Shown here: positions 1 to 10,328 of the stretch, piece by piece
How positions within the stretch are numbered: position 1 is the stretch's first letter
Layout of the letters: the number at the start of each line of letters is the position of its first letter
Notes under the pieces: generated by a model
Told to the model about the DNA's origin: nothing
What the model saw: only the letters and a program-made list of their open reading frames with translations
The model's database searches: none
Translations under genes and position numbers: made by a program
Origin: Branchiostoma floridae
Lineage: Eukaryota > Chordata > Leptocardii > Amphioxiformes > Branchiostomatidae
Direction of reading: 5' to 3'
NCBI RefSeq assembly: GCF_000003815.2
Contig: NC_049987.1
Coordinates: 2,944,068 to 3,008,067, forward strand
Length of the DNA stretch: 64,000 bases

Positions 1-1140
1 GGTCAACTTGTTGAACATAGATTATGCAAACGAGGTCCTCATTTGCATAGATTATCAGAAAATGTGATAAAATACTTCTTTCTGAACATAGCTTGTGTAC
101 ATCTGTTGTTTGGTGCAGGAGAAGGTCAAATTATATAATAGATGCAAATTAGAGCTTTTTTTATTGCAACAAGTATTTACAAGACATGGTGACGGCACAC
201 TCAAGTCATCACTTATATTCATGCCGCCACCGCAAAAGAATACAAATACATGGGTAAAAAAATACAAGATAACAAGTAAGCAAGATAAAAAAAATAACAT
301 AACGTACAAGTAAGCAAAGCACTGAAGCAAAAAAACAACAAGTGAAGATTCAATGATATAAACTAAGGATATGATACTTAAGTAAGTCACAGATAGATTG
401 TCCATATCAAAACCTACCAGTCTTCTCAAATTGCCGAAGAGGGAAGATCTCTGTTGAGTGTAGTTAGGGCAGTGTAGGATAAAGTGACAGATGCTTTCGC
501 ATGGGCTACCACAAGAACAAGCTGGACAAACAACAAGATTACGGATGAACAAACTTTGATTTAAACTGTGGGTTCCAAGACGAAAACGTGTGAGTAAAGC
601 GCAGGGGTAACGGGGACCTAACGCGAAGTAAGAATAAAAGGACAGGGCGCACAGATTTGGTCAATTTATTCTGAACAGAGGAAGGCTCAAGGAGCGGTCG
701 GCCAGAGTCAGTTTATTACAATGATAAGTAGCGTAGGGAATAAAAGATCTTTTGAAACGATCTGTAGCACATATAGGTATCTGAATATTTTGTTTGTTGT
801 GTAGATCGTAATGAGTGGAGTCTAACACAAAATGTGGTATCAACTTTCTCAAATACGGACGGGTGTGACCTTGGATAATTTTGTAGAATAAAATAAGAGA
901 GTGAACATGTCTACGGTCTGATAGTTTTTCCCATCCAAGTTCTTTAAGAATAGATAAATACAAAGACCCTCTGATAGCACCAGATACAACAAGTGAACAT
1001 TCGTATTGAATGCGTTCTATCAGTTGTGAGTCGGAGATAGTGCAGCTATGCCATATAACGTCTCCATATCCCAGTGTAGGGCGAATAAAAGATTTGTAGA
1101 TAATTTCCAGACATTACGAGATAACTTGAGTGTAAGGCTT
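1..1140 (-). mobile_element. 3' part of a CR1/L2-like non-LTR retrotransposon, decayed
   Basis: One minus-strand reading frame runs from about 1130 down to 55. It is interrupted by a TGA at 661-663. The frame reads like the end of a non-LTR reverse transcriptase: a thumb-like stretch (IRPTLGYGDVIWHS), then LGWEKLSDRRHVHSL and FYKIIQGHTRPYL, then a C-terminal Cys/His cluster (CPACSCGSPCESICHFILHC) as in the zinc-binding tail of these proteins. The catalytic part is absent, so this is a 5'-truncated copy, the usual result of incomplete target-primed reverse transcription. Its 3' UTR may run past the window edge. The exact clade is uncertain. Confidence 0.7.
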
Positions 1141-1761
1141 ATTTGCATAATAAAGAAGAATTACAATTAATACAGCAACTGTAAAAGATAGAATCATTTG
1201 GCGAAGCTATGGGGTCGTGGAACTCTAGTTACTGCTGTGGCCGTGCTTATATTATAAAGCTTGTGATCGTTGTGGTGAGAAATAACTTCCTAAGTGTTGC
1301 AACGGAATAATTCTATAGCATCCCGGGAACAGAGCAGGGCGACAGTCGCCAGTTACTTGCTCCTTTGAAGAACATAGAGTTTAAAACCATTCATTCAATA
1401 GACAATACAAAAGTGTACACGTGATAAAAAGTTGAGTCAGAACGCAAGTTCACTTTGGTCATTTTATCAGCTCGAAGACAGCTCCAAATACAAATTTAGG
1501 GCATGTGTAAAAATGACGTACATTTAGAGCCAGCTGCACGGCTGAAAAAATATGACCAAACTTGCAAGCATGCAGGTACCAGACAATATTAAGGTCTGTA
1601 TTTGACAGAAATCAATCAGAAAACCATCTTTGTTCATTACATTTTACGTGTCAAATTTAGCGAAAATGACATTTTTCCAATAGCACGAAAAGTGACCTAC
1701 TTCAGGTAGCAACCGTACGCTGACAAGAGAACAATATATATTTATATAACAGCCCAAACAA

Positions 1762-1908
1762 GTTGCCATGGCAACAATGAGTTTTGACCGGAAAGAAAGC
1801 TATTTTGAGGGGTTGTGGGCCAAGTACTATCACTGTGCAAAATATGAGCCAAATCGATTTTTTGACCCCGAGCACTGTTGTTTGATACTTACAGACATTT
1901 GCTCTTAA
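1762..1908 (+). repeat. Dispersed repeat, copy 1 of 2
   Basis: About 145 bp here, from the GTTGCCATGGCAACAA box to the ATTTGCTCTTAA box, is closely repeated at 8415-8558 in the same orientation. It has no convincing coding frame. The two copies may be ends of one larger element; the second lies just beyond the 983-bp gap. Confidence 0.7.
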
Positions 1909-2004
1909 CCACGATGAGGTCTGTCTATGAAATCGATTGTGCAAAGAAAGCTACATTTAAGTTAAAGGTAGTCCCATATTCTTCATAAAGCCGTAGGTAC
2001 AGTG

Positions 2005-2275
2005 GGTTGTTATCCACTGTGTATAGGGCGCGGTATAGGACGGCTGAGCTAGCCCCAGTTTCACTCGTTTCACCTTCTTTACCTCCTTAACAAGTCAAAT
2101 ACCCATTTATACACCTGGACTGTGTGAGGAAACTATTGTAAATAGCCTTTTGCAAGGACAAAACGCTAAGTCCAAACGCTTCGGAATCGAACCCACGAAC
2201 TTAGTCTTGAATCCATTACCCTGATTGTGGATAGATCACAATCTAATGGTTATCATGATATGTATTCTGCTGGCT
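2005..2275 (-). mobile_element. tRNA-derived SINE (Deu/V-SINE style)
   Basis: Read on the minus strand, about 2175-2190 contains GGTTCGATTCC, a perfect RNA polymerase III B box. It is followed by a body that includes TTTGTCCTTGCAAAAGGC, CCTCACACAGTCCAGGTG and AAATGGGTA. This order (tRNA head, then the 'cctt-g-aaaggc' and 'tcc-ccaggtgta-aaatgggta' blocks) is the one widely seen in invertebrate SINEs. A second SINE with the same body lies at 44140-45975, split by another element. Confidence 0.65.
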
Positions 2276-2663
2276 AATCCTAACTTATTTGTTTTTGGGA
2301 AGGATACTTGCAAGTTTAGCCTATGAACTGACGTAGGGACAATTGTATTTGATGATGAAATCAACCATTGAAACATGTATATGATGCCGAAATCAATCAT
2401 TGATATCTATCCAACTTCTAGCGACATCGACGGGGTAAGTAAGTGAGTAATATTTTATGAAGATCATTTGACGGACAAAACGATATTGCTAATTTCAATT
2501 GAAAGGAACCAACTGCCCTTGAGTTCCTTAAACAATGCCAGCTGCAGCGTGCGCCTTCTTTCGGAGTCTGGGAAATTCTTGACTCGGTTTTTGTTCGGCT
2601 CTTTGATCACCTGTTAGCGTGACCCGGTTTTCATTCGGCTTTGAACACCTGTTACCGTCCGGT

Positions 2664-2670
2664 TATAAGG
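2664..2670 (+). promoter_or_regulatory. Possible TATA box
   Basis: TATAAGG lies 37 bases before the ATG at 2701, which opens a candidate first coding exon. The spacing allows a transcription start near 2694. This is a motif match only. Confidence 0.25.
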
Positions 2671-2700
2671 CGGTTTTTTTTCCATTGGTGACCACATGGT

Positions 2701-2799
2701 ATGAAAATGTCGGGCTCAAGGTCCACAAGCGATACCAGTGGCCCCCCGGAGCTAAGGACTGGGCCGGGCAAGCGGACAGTTGAGAGGAACGACTACCTC
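2701..2799 (+). CDS. Candidate first coding exon of the recombinase-like gene
   Basis: The exon reads MKMSGSRSTSDTSG and ends ERNDYL at a consensus donor (CTC|gtaagt). It has 33 codons and ends in phase 0. A TATA-like box lies just upstream. The exons at 3206-3283, 4196-4357 and 5386 onward also use phase 0, so it could be the start of the same gene. I recognise no domain, and linkage to the later exons is inferred from phase alone. Confidence 0.35.
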
Positions 2800-3205
2800 G
2801 TAAGTGTGAAATATTTTACAATTCAACTTTGGAAGTCATAATAATTACGAAGATATTGGGTGTTAGCACGTCACATTTATCGTTTAACCTGCACAATGTA
2901 AACCACACATGTCAACAAAATCTTAGTATAAATAGCAGTATTGTCCTTCACTGGTATTTTCAGCCAATTTTGTAGCGCTTCTTACGTAGGATTCTTTTGA
3001 TATCGGACAGATACTTCAGCCGCCCTTACAAACACGCAGTAAAGTGTTTGGGATTGTTGATTGCATTTTGACCACCGTGTTACATACATATGATTTTAGA
3101 AACCCTTTCAATTTCTAAGCTACAGATAGAGGAACAAATGGAAAAAAACACGGAAATTATTACGGACAGAACATTTTACATACGGACATACCCATGTTTT
3201 TGCAG

Positions 3206-3283
3206 AGGGAGGTGAGGTGCGCCCCGTGGCGCCACGGTGCGCTAACGCCTGACGACAGGGGCTTCCTGAAAGCCGTAGATCAG
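3206..3283 (+). CDS. Candidate second coding exon of the recombinase-like gene
   Basis: The acceptor is pyrimidine-rich (ccatgtttttgcag) and the donor is CAG|gtacgc. The 78 bases between them form 26 open codons, phase 0 at both ends, reading REVRCAPWRHGALTPDD and ending KAVDQ. The phase agrees with the flanking candidate exons. No domain is recognised. The join to the Gln-rich exon is not obvious, because no good acceptor precedes position 3754. Confidence 0.35.
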
Positions 3284-3679
3284 GTACGCAAGGGAGAGGA
3301 AGAGAGAGAGAGACAGAGTTCTCAGTAACCAGCACTTAAATACCATAATGTAAATTGGGCGGAAATAGTCATCGATGACGTAATAGGTACACGATGGGAG
3401 AGGCCAAATGGTCACATACAGTTTTTGTGTCACTAAAACCCATTTATAAATCGCACCTGGTGTATTTATTTCACCTAGTGACGGAAATATCACAAAACAT
3501 ACAATGTATATGAAAAAGGTATTTTATATCAACTGAACTGAACTGATATCAACCCGTTTCAAAATTCCGTTCAAAGTCTCACATTCTCATGTAGTCCTCG
3601 CGTAAGTGGAGACAGGTGGACACACTCCAATCAAACACAGGTGAAAGCAGACAGGTGACAATTATGGATGCTATGTACT

Positions 3680-3686
3680 TATAAAA
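3680..3686 (+). promoter_or_regulatory. TATA box before the Gln/Pro-rich exon
   Basis: TATAAAA followed by GGG lies 74 bases upstream of the ATG at 3754, which would give a 5' UTR of about 45 bases. It makes 3754 a possible independent start, as an alternative to splicing from the two upstream candidate exons. Confidence 0.4.
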
Positions 3687-3753
3687 GGGTACGCTACCAT
3701 GCGCACAAGACATACAAGACGCACGTGGAGAAGAGGGCAGAAGAGCCAGGAGG

Positions 3754-4077
3754 ATGGCTCAGAGACCAAGAAGATTACCCGCCGCGGCGTTGGGCGCCCC
3801 GATTCAAGGGGGTGTGCAGGGCGTGGCCGCAGGACTCCAGGGACAGGGAGGAACAGCTCCGCAGCCAGGACTTCCTCTTCAGGCGGGTGGCCCGCAGCAG
3901 CTGCCACCTCAGGTCCAGGCCCCGGGACACCCGGCAGGGCAGCAACAACCACCAGCGCCGCAACAGGTTCCCGGTCAGGCTGCAGTGTTACAGGGGGCAG
4001 CAGCGGCGGCTGCGGTTCCGCAGCAGCCAGTTCAGGCAGCCCAGGTTCCACCCCAGGCTGTGCAGGGAGCGCAACAG
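3754..4077 (+). CDS. Gln/Pro/Ala-rich exon of the recombinase-like gene
   Basis: The 108 codons start MAQRPRRLPAAALGAP and are rich in Q, P, A and G (for example QQPPAPQQVPGQAAVLQG). The exon ends GAQQ at CAG|gtttta, phase 0, a weaker donor. It is very GC-rich, so all forward frames are open. I chose this frame because it continues in phase and in composition into the two Gln-rich repeats of the next exon. Such low-complexity stretches are typical of disordered N-terminal regions. No enzymatic motif is visible. Start options are this ATG (TATA box upstream) or splicing from earlier exons. Confidence 0.5.
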
Positions 4078-4195
4078 GTTTTATTGCACTCGTTCTAATC
4101 CTTACGTTATGGGAAGGTCATTAGTAAATGTTTAGGGGAATTTGCTGAATGTAGAACACGATAATGGCGCTAACTAGTGTTTGCATCTCTCTCAG

Positions 4196-4357
4196 ATTGG
4201 ACAACAACAGGGTGCCGGGGCGGTAGCAGTCCAAGCAGCACCTCAAGCGCAGCAGGCTGGATATAATGCTCAACAGTTTGGACAACAACAAGGTGCCGGG
4301 CCGGAAGCAGGCCAAGCAGTACCTCAAGCGCAGCAGGCTGGACACAATGCTCAACAG
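4196..4357 (+). CDS. Gln-rich exon made of two 27-residue repeats
   Basis: This exon of 162 bases has an acceptor ctctctcag and a donor CAG|gtgggc, phase 0 at both ends. It consists of exactly two 27-codon repeats, each containing GQQQGAG, a QA(A/V)PQAQQAG block and NAQQ. It continues the composition of the upstream exon. Unequal exchange or replication slippage would explain the duplication. Its function is unknown. Confidence 0.55.
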
Positions 4358-4391
4358 GTGGGCGCAGTTTTTTTTACGTAATAAAAGGGAC

Positions 4392-4866
4392 GGAATTATG
4401 TCCGGTAATTGGTTAAAGTGGTCGCTCTCCAAATTTTGGGGAAGCGGGTATTGGCTTCAGTAAGGCCTGGTGATTTGCATATGAATTCATTTCCACGTGT
4501 ATGATATTGGATTTGAATTGGACGGAGTAATCTCCGGTGATGTGTGTTAGCGCTCTCCATTTTGGAGGCGGGAATTGGGCGTAATGTTTGCCCTGTGATG
4601 TTAATATGAATTCATTTCCACGTGTGTAGCGGTGGATTTGAATTGGACGGAGTAATCTCAGGTGATGTGAGTTAGCGCTCTCCATTTTGGAGGCGGGAAT
4701 TGGGCGTAATGTTTGCCCTGTGATGTTAATATGAATTCATTTCCACGTGTGTAACATTGGATTTGAATTGGACGGAGTAATCTCCGGTGATGTGAGTTAG
4801 CGCTATCCATTTTGGAGGCGGTAGGTAGGCAGGCGAGAGGACCAGTAAATTTAAATGTGAATTCGG
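4392..4866 (+). repeat. 125-bp minisatellite in an intron, about 4 copies
   Basis: The landmark ATGAATTCATTTCCACGTGT starts at 4481, 4606 and 4731, a period of exactly 125 bases. Decayed copies lie before and after it. Each of the three good units carries a CACGTG E-box. The array lies in the intron between the Gln-rich repeat exon and the 5386 exon. Confidence 0.85.
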
Positions 4867-5185
4867 TGCCGTGGTGGTGATCTGGCATGGGGATCGGGTA
4901 ATACAGTTTCGATAATGATATGAAAGGTGAACGCTATTCCGCTTTGGGAAAGCGAGGAAGGGGCGAAAGTAAATGCCCGGTGAACTTAATACAACTCAGC
5001 TTCACATTTCGTGTAGGAAATGTTGGATTGATTTGAACATGGCCTGTTTTAGCTTCGTGCCACGTGGTTAACACTGCTTATGAACTAAACGGATTGTTTA
5101 AGAAGTACTGGTTAAGAGACACGTGGGAAACACACGTGGTGAATTATGCTTATTGTTGTGTAGTAATTAGTTTTGGGGCCACGTG
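4494..5185 (+). promoter_or_regulatory. Cluster of seven CACGTG E-boxes in an intron
   Basis: CACGTG occurs at 4494, 4619, 4744, 5061, 5120, 5133 and 5180. Three copies belong to the 125-bp repeat and four are independent. CACGTG is the core site for bHLH factors such as MYC/MAX, USF and CLOCK. About 0.2 copies would be expected by chance in 690 bases. Function is inferred only. Confidence 0.4.
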
Positions 5186-5385
5186 GGCGATACAAGGTGG
5201 ATTGAGTGAATCATTGTGCAGTGAATAATGTCATAATATGGTCACTTTCTAATAGACGGAAAAGTATAAATCAATGAAGCAGAATGAGCATTTGTTGGGT
5301 GGCGCATCCTGAGAAGGACTGTGATGGTGGATATTTTAAGGCATGTCATACTTGTGTGAAGTAACAGAAGGCGTTTATTTTGTAG

Positions 5386-6183
5386 GGTGAGGGTGCGATG
5401 CTCATACAGCGCCTGCAGTTACTGGAGCAAGTCCACTACAATGATGTAGCAGACGCCCTGGACCAGGTCCTCGACTTGGCCAAGACGCCGTCGGAGCTGA
5501 ACCGTGCACTCCTTATACCTGCGCTGCAGCGGTTGGAGGAAAGAGCTAGAGCGTCTGGCCATGCTGATCATGCCAAGTATGCGGCCACCCTCAGGCACTC
5601 AACCATGTATGCCATGAGTCCCATTTTGGGGGAAATGGTGCTGCAGGCCCTGGGTTCCGAAATAGATGAGAAAATAGGGTCAAAGTTTAATAGGTTGTCT
5701 AACGCGGCGGAGAGAAGGAGTTCTCAGGCGCAAGGAGGCCAGGCACAGCAACAGGCACCGGTACAGCAGGCGCCCTTGGTTCCCATCCAGCCTGCACAGG
5801 TAGCACCGTTGCAGCAAGTACCTTACGCGCCCCTCCAGAACCCTCCTTACGCGCCTGTCCAACAACAACCTTCTGCGCCTGTCAAGCATCCTCCTTACGT
5901 GCCTGTCCAGCATCCTCCTTACGTGCCTGTCCAGCAACCTCCTTACGTGCCTATCCAGCAACCTCCTTACGTGCCTCTGCAGCCACAACCACTCTACCCA
6001 CCTATGCAGCAACAAGGGGATTTGGGACAAGTCTTGTCGGCAGAAGTGCAGGTAGCACCAGACCAGGGCACTTTGATATTTAATCACACATTTGGGAAAA
6101 CCCTTAGAGGTGCGAACAATAACATGTTTGGAGTTATTAGGGTACAAGATGAGGTTATATGCCCTGTACAAGGGGTGATATAA
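5386..6183 (+). CDS. Helical domain plus PPYVPVQ repeats plus start of a tyrosine recombinase-like domain
   Basis: The acceptor tttattttgtag leads in phase 0 into GEGAMLIQRLQLLEQ. Residues of this exon fall in three parts: a helical region (about 1-105, AKTPSELNRALLIPALQRLEER); a Gln/Pro region with about six PPYVPVQ-type heptad repeats (about 130-205); and a segment reading TFGKTLRGANNNMFGV and EVICPVQ. The last segment matches the middle of the eukaryotic tyrosine recombinase domain of Crypton/DIRS-like elements, usually K-T-L-R-G followed by CPV. The first half of that domain, with the first catalytic Arg, is not visible. The frame ends at TAA 6181-6183, after which homology continues in the same frame. 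Confidence 0.6.
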   Translation, partial: GEGAMLIQRLQLLEQVHYNDVADALDQVLDLAKTPSELNRALLIPALQRLEERARASGHADHAKYAATLRHSTMYAMSPILGEMVLQALGSEIDEKIGSKFNRLSNAAERRSSQAQGGQAQQQAPVQQAPLVPIQPAQVAPLQQVPYAPLQNPPYAPVQQQPSAPVKHPPYVPVQHPPYVPVQQPPYVPIQQPPYVPLQPQPLYPPMQQQGDLGQVLSAEVQVAPDQGTLIFNHTFGKTLRGANNNMFGVIRVQDEVICPVQGVI

Positions 6184-6597
6184 CTGATAAGATATCTGCA
6201 GATGATTAAGACATTGGGTATCTCTTTGACAGGCGTTTATTTGTTTAGGGTCACCTCTAGGGACGGTTTGGTCTTGGATACGCCCCTAACCTCGGCAGCA
6301 GCCGAGGGAAGATTAAAGAAATATCTCCGAGAGTCTGGGTTAAATGGGGGTGAAACGCTTTATAGTTTTAGGACAGGAGCGGCTATTACTCTGTCTTTAA
6401 TGGGAGTTCCAATGCCTCATATTATGGCACACATTGGTTGGAGGACTGTAAGGTCAGCCAATCATTATCTGCAGTTGGGGTCAGTGCTGCACCTTAATCA
6501 AGCAGCCAGAGCGTTTTCGGAGGTAGCCAGTGGCTCTCCTCAGTCGGTAGACATCCATCAACTAGTTAAGTTATACGAGGATTCGAATGAGTTGTAG
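6184..6597 (+). pseudogene. C-terminal half of a Crypton/DIRS-like tyrosine recombinase, separated by a stop
   Basis: Same frame as the upstream exon, directly after the TAA at 6181-6183. It contains GVYLFRVTSRDG, then LYSFRTGAAITLSLMGV, then HIMAHIGWRT and HYLQLG. In the family these correspond to G-YLFR, the H-x-x-R box, the H/W box and the Tyr nucleophile. The H-x-x-R box reads Y-S-F-R here, so the His is lost (TAT, one transition from CAT); the second His and the Tyr are kept. With the stop and the missing N-terminal half, the protein is very unlikely to be an active recombinase. It could be a dead element or a remnant incorporated into a host gene. TAG ends the frame at 6595-6597. Confidence 0.65.
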
Positions 6598-6794
6598 AAC
6601 TTTCAACAATTGATCAAATAGACTGTTGACGACATAAGACAAGTATAAAAAGATAGTAGCTATTAAGGTGCGAAGAGCGTGGAACATTCATAATTGTTTG
6701 TCAAGAAGTAGCCGTAGATTATGCCTACATTAACTTATTTTGTTGATGGAGTTGTGTAAAATAAGATAGGGGAACAATGTGAAATTTATGATAC

Positions 6795-6800
6795 AATAAA
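6795..6800 (+). terminator. Possible poly(A) signal of the recombinase-like gene
   Basis: AATAAA occurs about 200 bases after the last stop codon at 6597. This is a usual distance for a short 3' UTR. Confidence 0.4.
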
Positions 6801-7231
6801 ATGATTGACCCAATGCATTGCTGACTGGGTACGTGTTTATTATCGTGTGTAGTGTGTGTCGTAGCGAGGCATTCACATCCTAGCAGTGAGTGAACAGTAG
6901 TCTTGCCTGCTGCAAAGAATGAGGAGATGGATAATAACTGAGGTTCGGGATAAGAAGTATGAGGTGGGAATGTAAGGTTTGGGGGAACAGATGAGAAGAA
7001 GTGAGGTTTGGGGGGCAGAAGGAGGATGGAATTAAGGTTTGGGGTGTAGGAAAGGGGGGTTGGTGTTAGCAAAGAAGATTGGGCATAAGAAAGAGGTTAA
7101 ACGGAGGAAGGAAGTAAATGTCCCACTTACACACGATATCATTCCCCATACCTAACATGCGGGGACACCTTCTGCACTTGGAGCGGAGGGATACATGATT
7201 GAGATAGGGACATATCCTTAATCATGTAGTC
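6801..7231. other. No gene seen; purine-rich direct repeats
   Basis: Between about 6945 and 7050, units like GAGGTTTGGGG recur with A/G-rich spacers. Nothing in this stretch supports a coding or RNA gene. Confidence 0.5.
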
Positions 7232-8214
7232 NNNNNNNNNNNNNNNNNNNNNNNNNNNNNNNNNNNNNNNNNNNNNNNNNNNNNNNNNNNNNNNNNNNNN
7301 NNNNNNNNNNNNNNNNNNNNNNNNNNNNNNNNNNNNNNNNNNNNNNNNNNNNNNNNNNNNNNNNNNNNNNNNNNNNNNNNNNNNNNNNNNNNNNNNNNNN
7401 NNNNNNNNNNNNNNNNNNNNNNNNNNNNNNNNNNNNNNNNNNNNNNNNNNNNNNNNNNNNNNNNNNNNNNNNNNNNNNNNNNNNNNNNNNNNNNNNNNNN
7501 NNNNNNNNNNNNNNNNNNNNNNNNNNNNNNNNNNNNNNNNNNNNNNNNNNNNNNNNNNNNNNNNNNNNNNNNNNNNNNNNNNNNNNNNNNNNNNNNNNNN
7601 NNNNNNNNNNNNNNNNNNNNNNNNNNNNNNNNNNNNNNNNNNNNNNNNNNNNNNNNNNNNNNNNNNNNNNNNNNNNNNNNNNNNNNNNNNNNNNNNNNNN
7701 NNNNNNNNNNNNNNNNNNNNNNNNNNNNNNNNNNNNNNNNNNNNNNNNNNNNNNNNNNNNNNNNNNNNNNNNNNNNNNNNNNNNNNNNNNNNNNNNNNNN
7801 NNNNNNNNNNNNNNNNNNNNNNNNNNNNNNNNNNNNNNNNNNNNNNNNNNNNNNNNNNNNNNNNNNNNNNNNNNNNNNNNNNNNNNNNNNNNNNNNNNNN
7901 NNNNNNNNNNNNNNNNNNNNNNNNNNNNNNNNNNNNNNNNNNNNNNNNNNNNNNNNNNNNNNNNNNNNNNNNNNNNNNNNNNNNNNNNNNNNNNNNNNNN
8001 NNNNNNNNNNNNNNNNNNNNNNNNNNNNNNNNNNNNNNNNNNNNNNNNNNNNNNNNNNNNNNNNNNNNNNNNNNNNNNNNNNNNNNNNNNNNNNNNNNNN
8101 NNNNNNNNNNNNNNNNNNNNNNNNNNNNNNNNNNNNNNNNNNNNNNNNNNNNNNNNNNNNNNNNNNNNNNNNNNNNNNNNNNNNNNNNNNNNNNNNNNNN
8201 NNNNNNNNNNNNNN
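7232..8214. other. Assembly gap of 983 N
   Basis: Unsequenced. Open frames crossing it are artefacts. Confidence 1.
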
Positions 8215-8414
8215 TTGTTTTCAGGCTGCCCAAGAACTAAAATGTACGTCTTTGGAAATTCCATTACAATTTTGAAAAAGCCAAAATGTTGGTCTATTCA
8301 GATCTTGTTTTGTTTTTATGATAGCGTTGCCGAGACAGTGCCGTAAAATATGCTGATTTCCATGTTTTTGAGATGCGAAAATTGGGGAAAATGGCCAGAA
8401 AACTTTGCTTGCCC

Positions 8415-8558
8415 GTTACCATGGCAACAAGGAGTTTTGATCTAAAAGAAAGCTATTTTGAGGGGCTGTGGACCAAGTAGTATCACTGTGCAAAATATGA
8501 GCCAAATCTATTTGACCCCTGCCACCATTGTTTGATCCTTACAGACATTTGCTCTTAA
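8415..8558 (+). repeat. Dispersed repeat, copy 2 of 2
   Basis: Direct-orientation relative of 1762-1908, sharing AAAGAAAGCTATTTTGAGGG and the block ending ATTTGCTCTTAA. The left context lies in the gap. Confidence 0.7.
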
Positions 8559-9959
8559 AATGTTTTTTTTAGAATTTGCTTTTGAGCGCGACAAAGGTTT
8601 TGTCTTAGAGGTACGCATACTTTCGAATTTCAAGATTTGTCGACAAGATATCTCATTTTCAATGACTTCAGCTATCACACTACCAAAAATGATTTTTTTT
8701 TCTTATTTTGCTTACCCCATGAACAATTCTTATATGAAGAAAACAATTCTTGCAGGAAGAAAATGTAGAATACAATTCAAGCAAAACGAGAAACTACAAA
8801 ACATTTTCTAGACATTTAAGCAAAATCTTCTTATTTTTACTTACAATGCAAGAAAAAAAGTCTAGAAATTCTTGTTTTTTCATAACCAGATTCAACTCTT
8901 AAGAAATACAAGATTTTTTTTTTCTTCCTGGAAGATAAATTTTCTGTGAGGAAGCAAAACAAGATAAACAATCGTCTATGGTACGATGCAATCACTTTTG
9001 ACTTTGGTATGAAATTATTAAAAAATGAGTTATAGTAAATAGGACAAAAGGCTACGTTTAATATGATGAATAAGGTTGATAAACTTATGGAGAATATTAT
9101 TCAATAGAAGCAAGAACTGTTTCAACTTTCACTTGCCCTAACTTATTGTTTATTAGACAGAAAAAAATGTGCATGTCTTTGGTTGTAACTCAAAGACAAG
9201 ATAATGACAAATCACTTAGATCAGCGAACATCTAACTGACATATTAAACCCAACCTCTAGTTCCCTACGGATGGATGTCAGTAAATCACCTGGTTACGGT
9301 GAGATGAATTATGTGCTATGTTGACGTAGTTAAATGGATGGCGTGACACCAATGCTTAATATGACCATTTCTTTTGTGATAGAACTTTCGAAATTCGGAG
9401 GTTTGACAAGTATTGTCAGAATCCAACCAACGTGCTTTTTCAACATTATCTCATACGTTGTACATGTAAGTATCAAGGTTCGTATCAAGAAAGCATTTCA
9501 TGGTATACCGGTCCGCTATCCGTAATTTGGTCCGTACAAACACTTACTAAGCACGGTAAAGAAAAGAAAATTCAAGTGGTAATGTCACGTATCATTGTCT
9601 TTGGGACTAGCCAAAACTGTCATTCAAGAAAGGAGGGCGAAAGAGGGGTAGACACTGGAAAAGACGGGATGATACGTAGAATGGACATGCATGCATATGG
9701 CACTGGGTGAATCAATTAGGAAAACAGAAAACCGAGAAGGTTGGAGAAAACTGTTTGCAAGATGTGGTGCCCGAATGGTCAAATAGTTAGACTAATGAGT
9801 TAGTGCATATTTTATGCATGTTTAAGAACACATAAAATGGCCTGTCTTTTTTGCATTACTTTGTGCAGTTGCCAAATGTTTTTTTTATTGGGTTTTCAAA
9901 TAAACAAAAACAAAGAAGAGTTGGGGGACCATCCAACAAAATGACAGCAAAAATAACAA
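8559..9959. other. AT-rich stretch with no gene
   Basis: Only short chance frames are present. Homopolymer A and T runs are frequent. I see no splice-bounded exon, RNA gene or recognisable element. Confidence 0.5.
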
Positions 9960-10328
9960 AAGTAACAGTACTATAAACTTAGAACTCAAAACCCATAACA
10001 ATAATGAACTTAGATTCAAAAAATAATATAACTGAGATCTCAAACCATAACAATAATGAACTTAGAATCAAAAGTAATATAACTAAGATCTCAAACCATA
10101 ACAATAATAAACTTCGATTCAACAGCAATATAAACTGAGGACTCAAACCATAACAATAATGAACGTAGATTCAGAAAATAATATAACTGAGATCTCAAAC
10201 CATAACAATAATGAACTTAGATTCAAAAGTAATATAACTAAGATCTGAAACCATAACAATAATAAACTTCGATTCAACAGTAATATAAACTGAGGACTCA
10301 AACCATAACAATAATGAACTTAGATTCA
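9960..10328 (+). repeat. 52-bp satellite, left half
   Basis: The landmark CCATAACAATAAT recurs at about 9992, 10044, 10096, 10148, 10200, 10251 and 10303, a period of 52 bases. The unit includes ATAACTGAGATCTCAAA and AACTTAGATTCAA. The array resumes at 11619 after an inserted element. Confidence 0.9.

Noticed and set aside
2150-2230. A possible functional tRNA gene on the minus strand
   Set aside because: Only the B box and part of the arms fit. The following SINE body shows it is a tRNA-derived SINE head.
3668-4135. Overlapping Arg-, Ser/Gly- and Glu-rich open frames on both strands
   Set aside because: They are alternative frames of one GC-rich Gln/Pro exon. Only the 3754 frame continues in phase and composition into the next exon.
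7139-8264. Two open frames of about 350 codons
   Set aside because: They consist almost entirely of N from the assembly gap.
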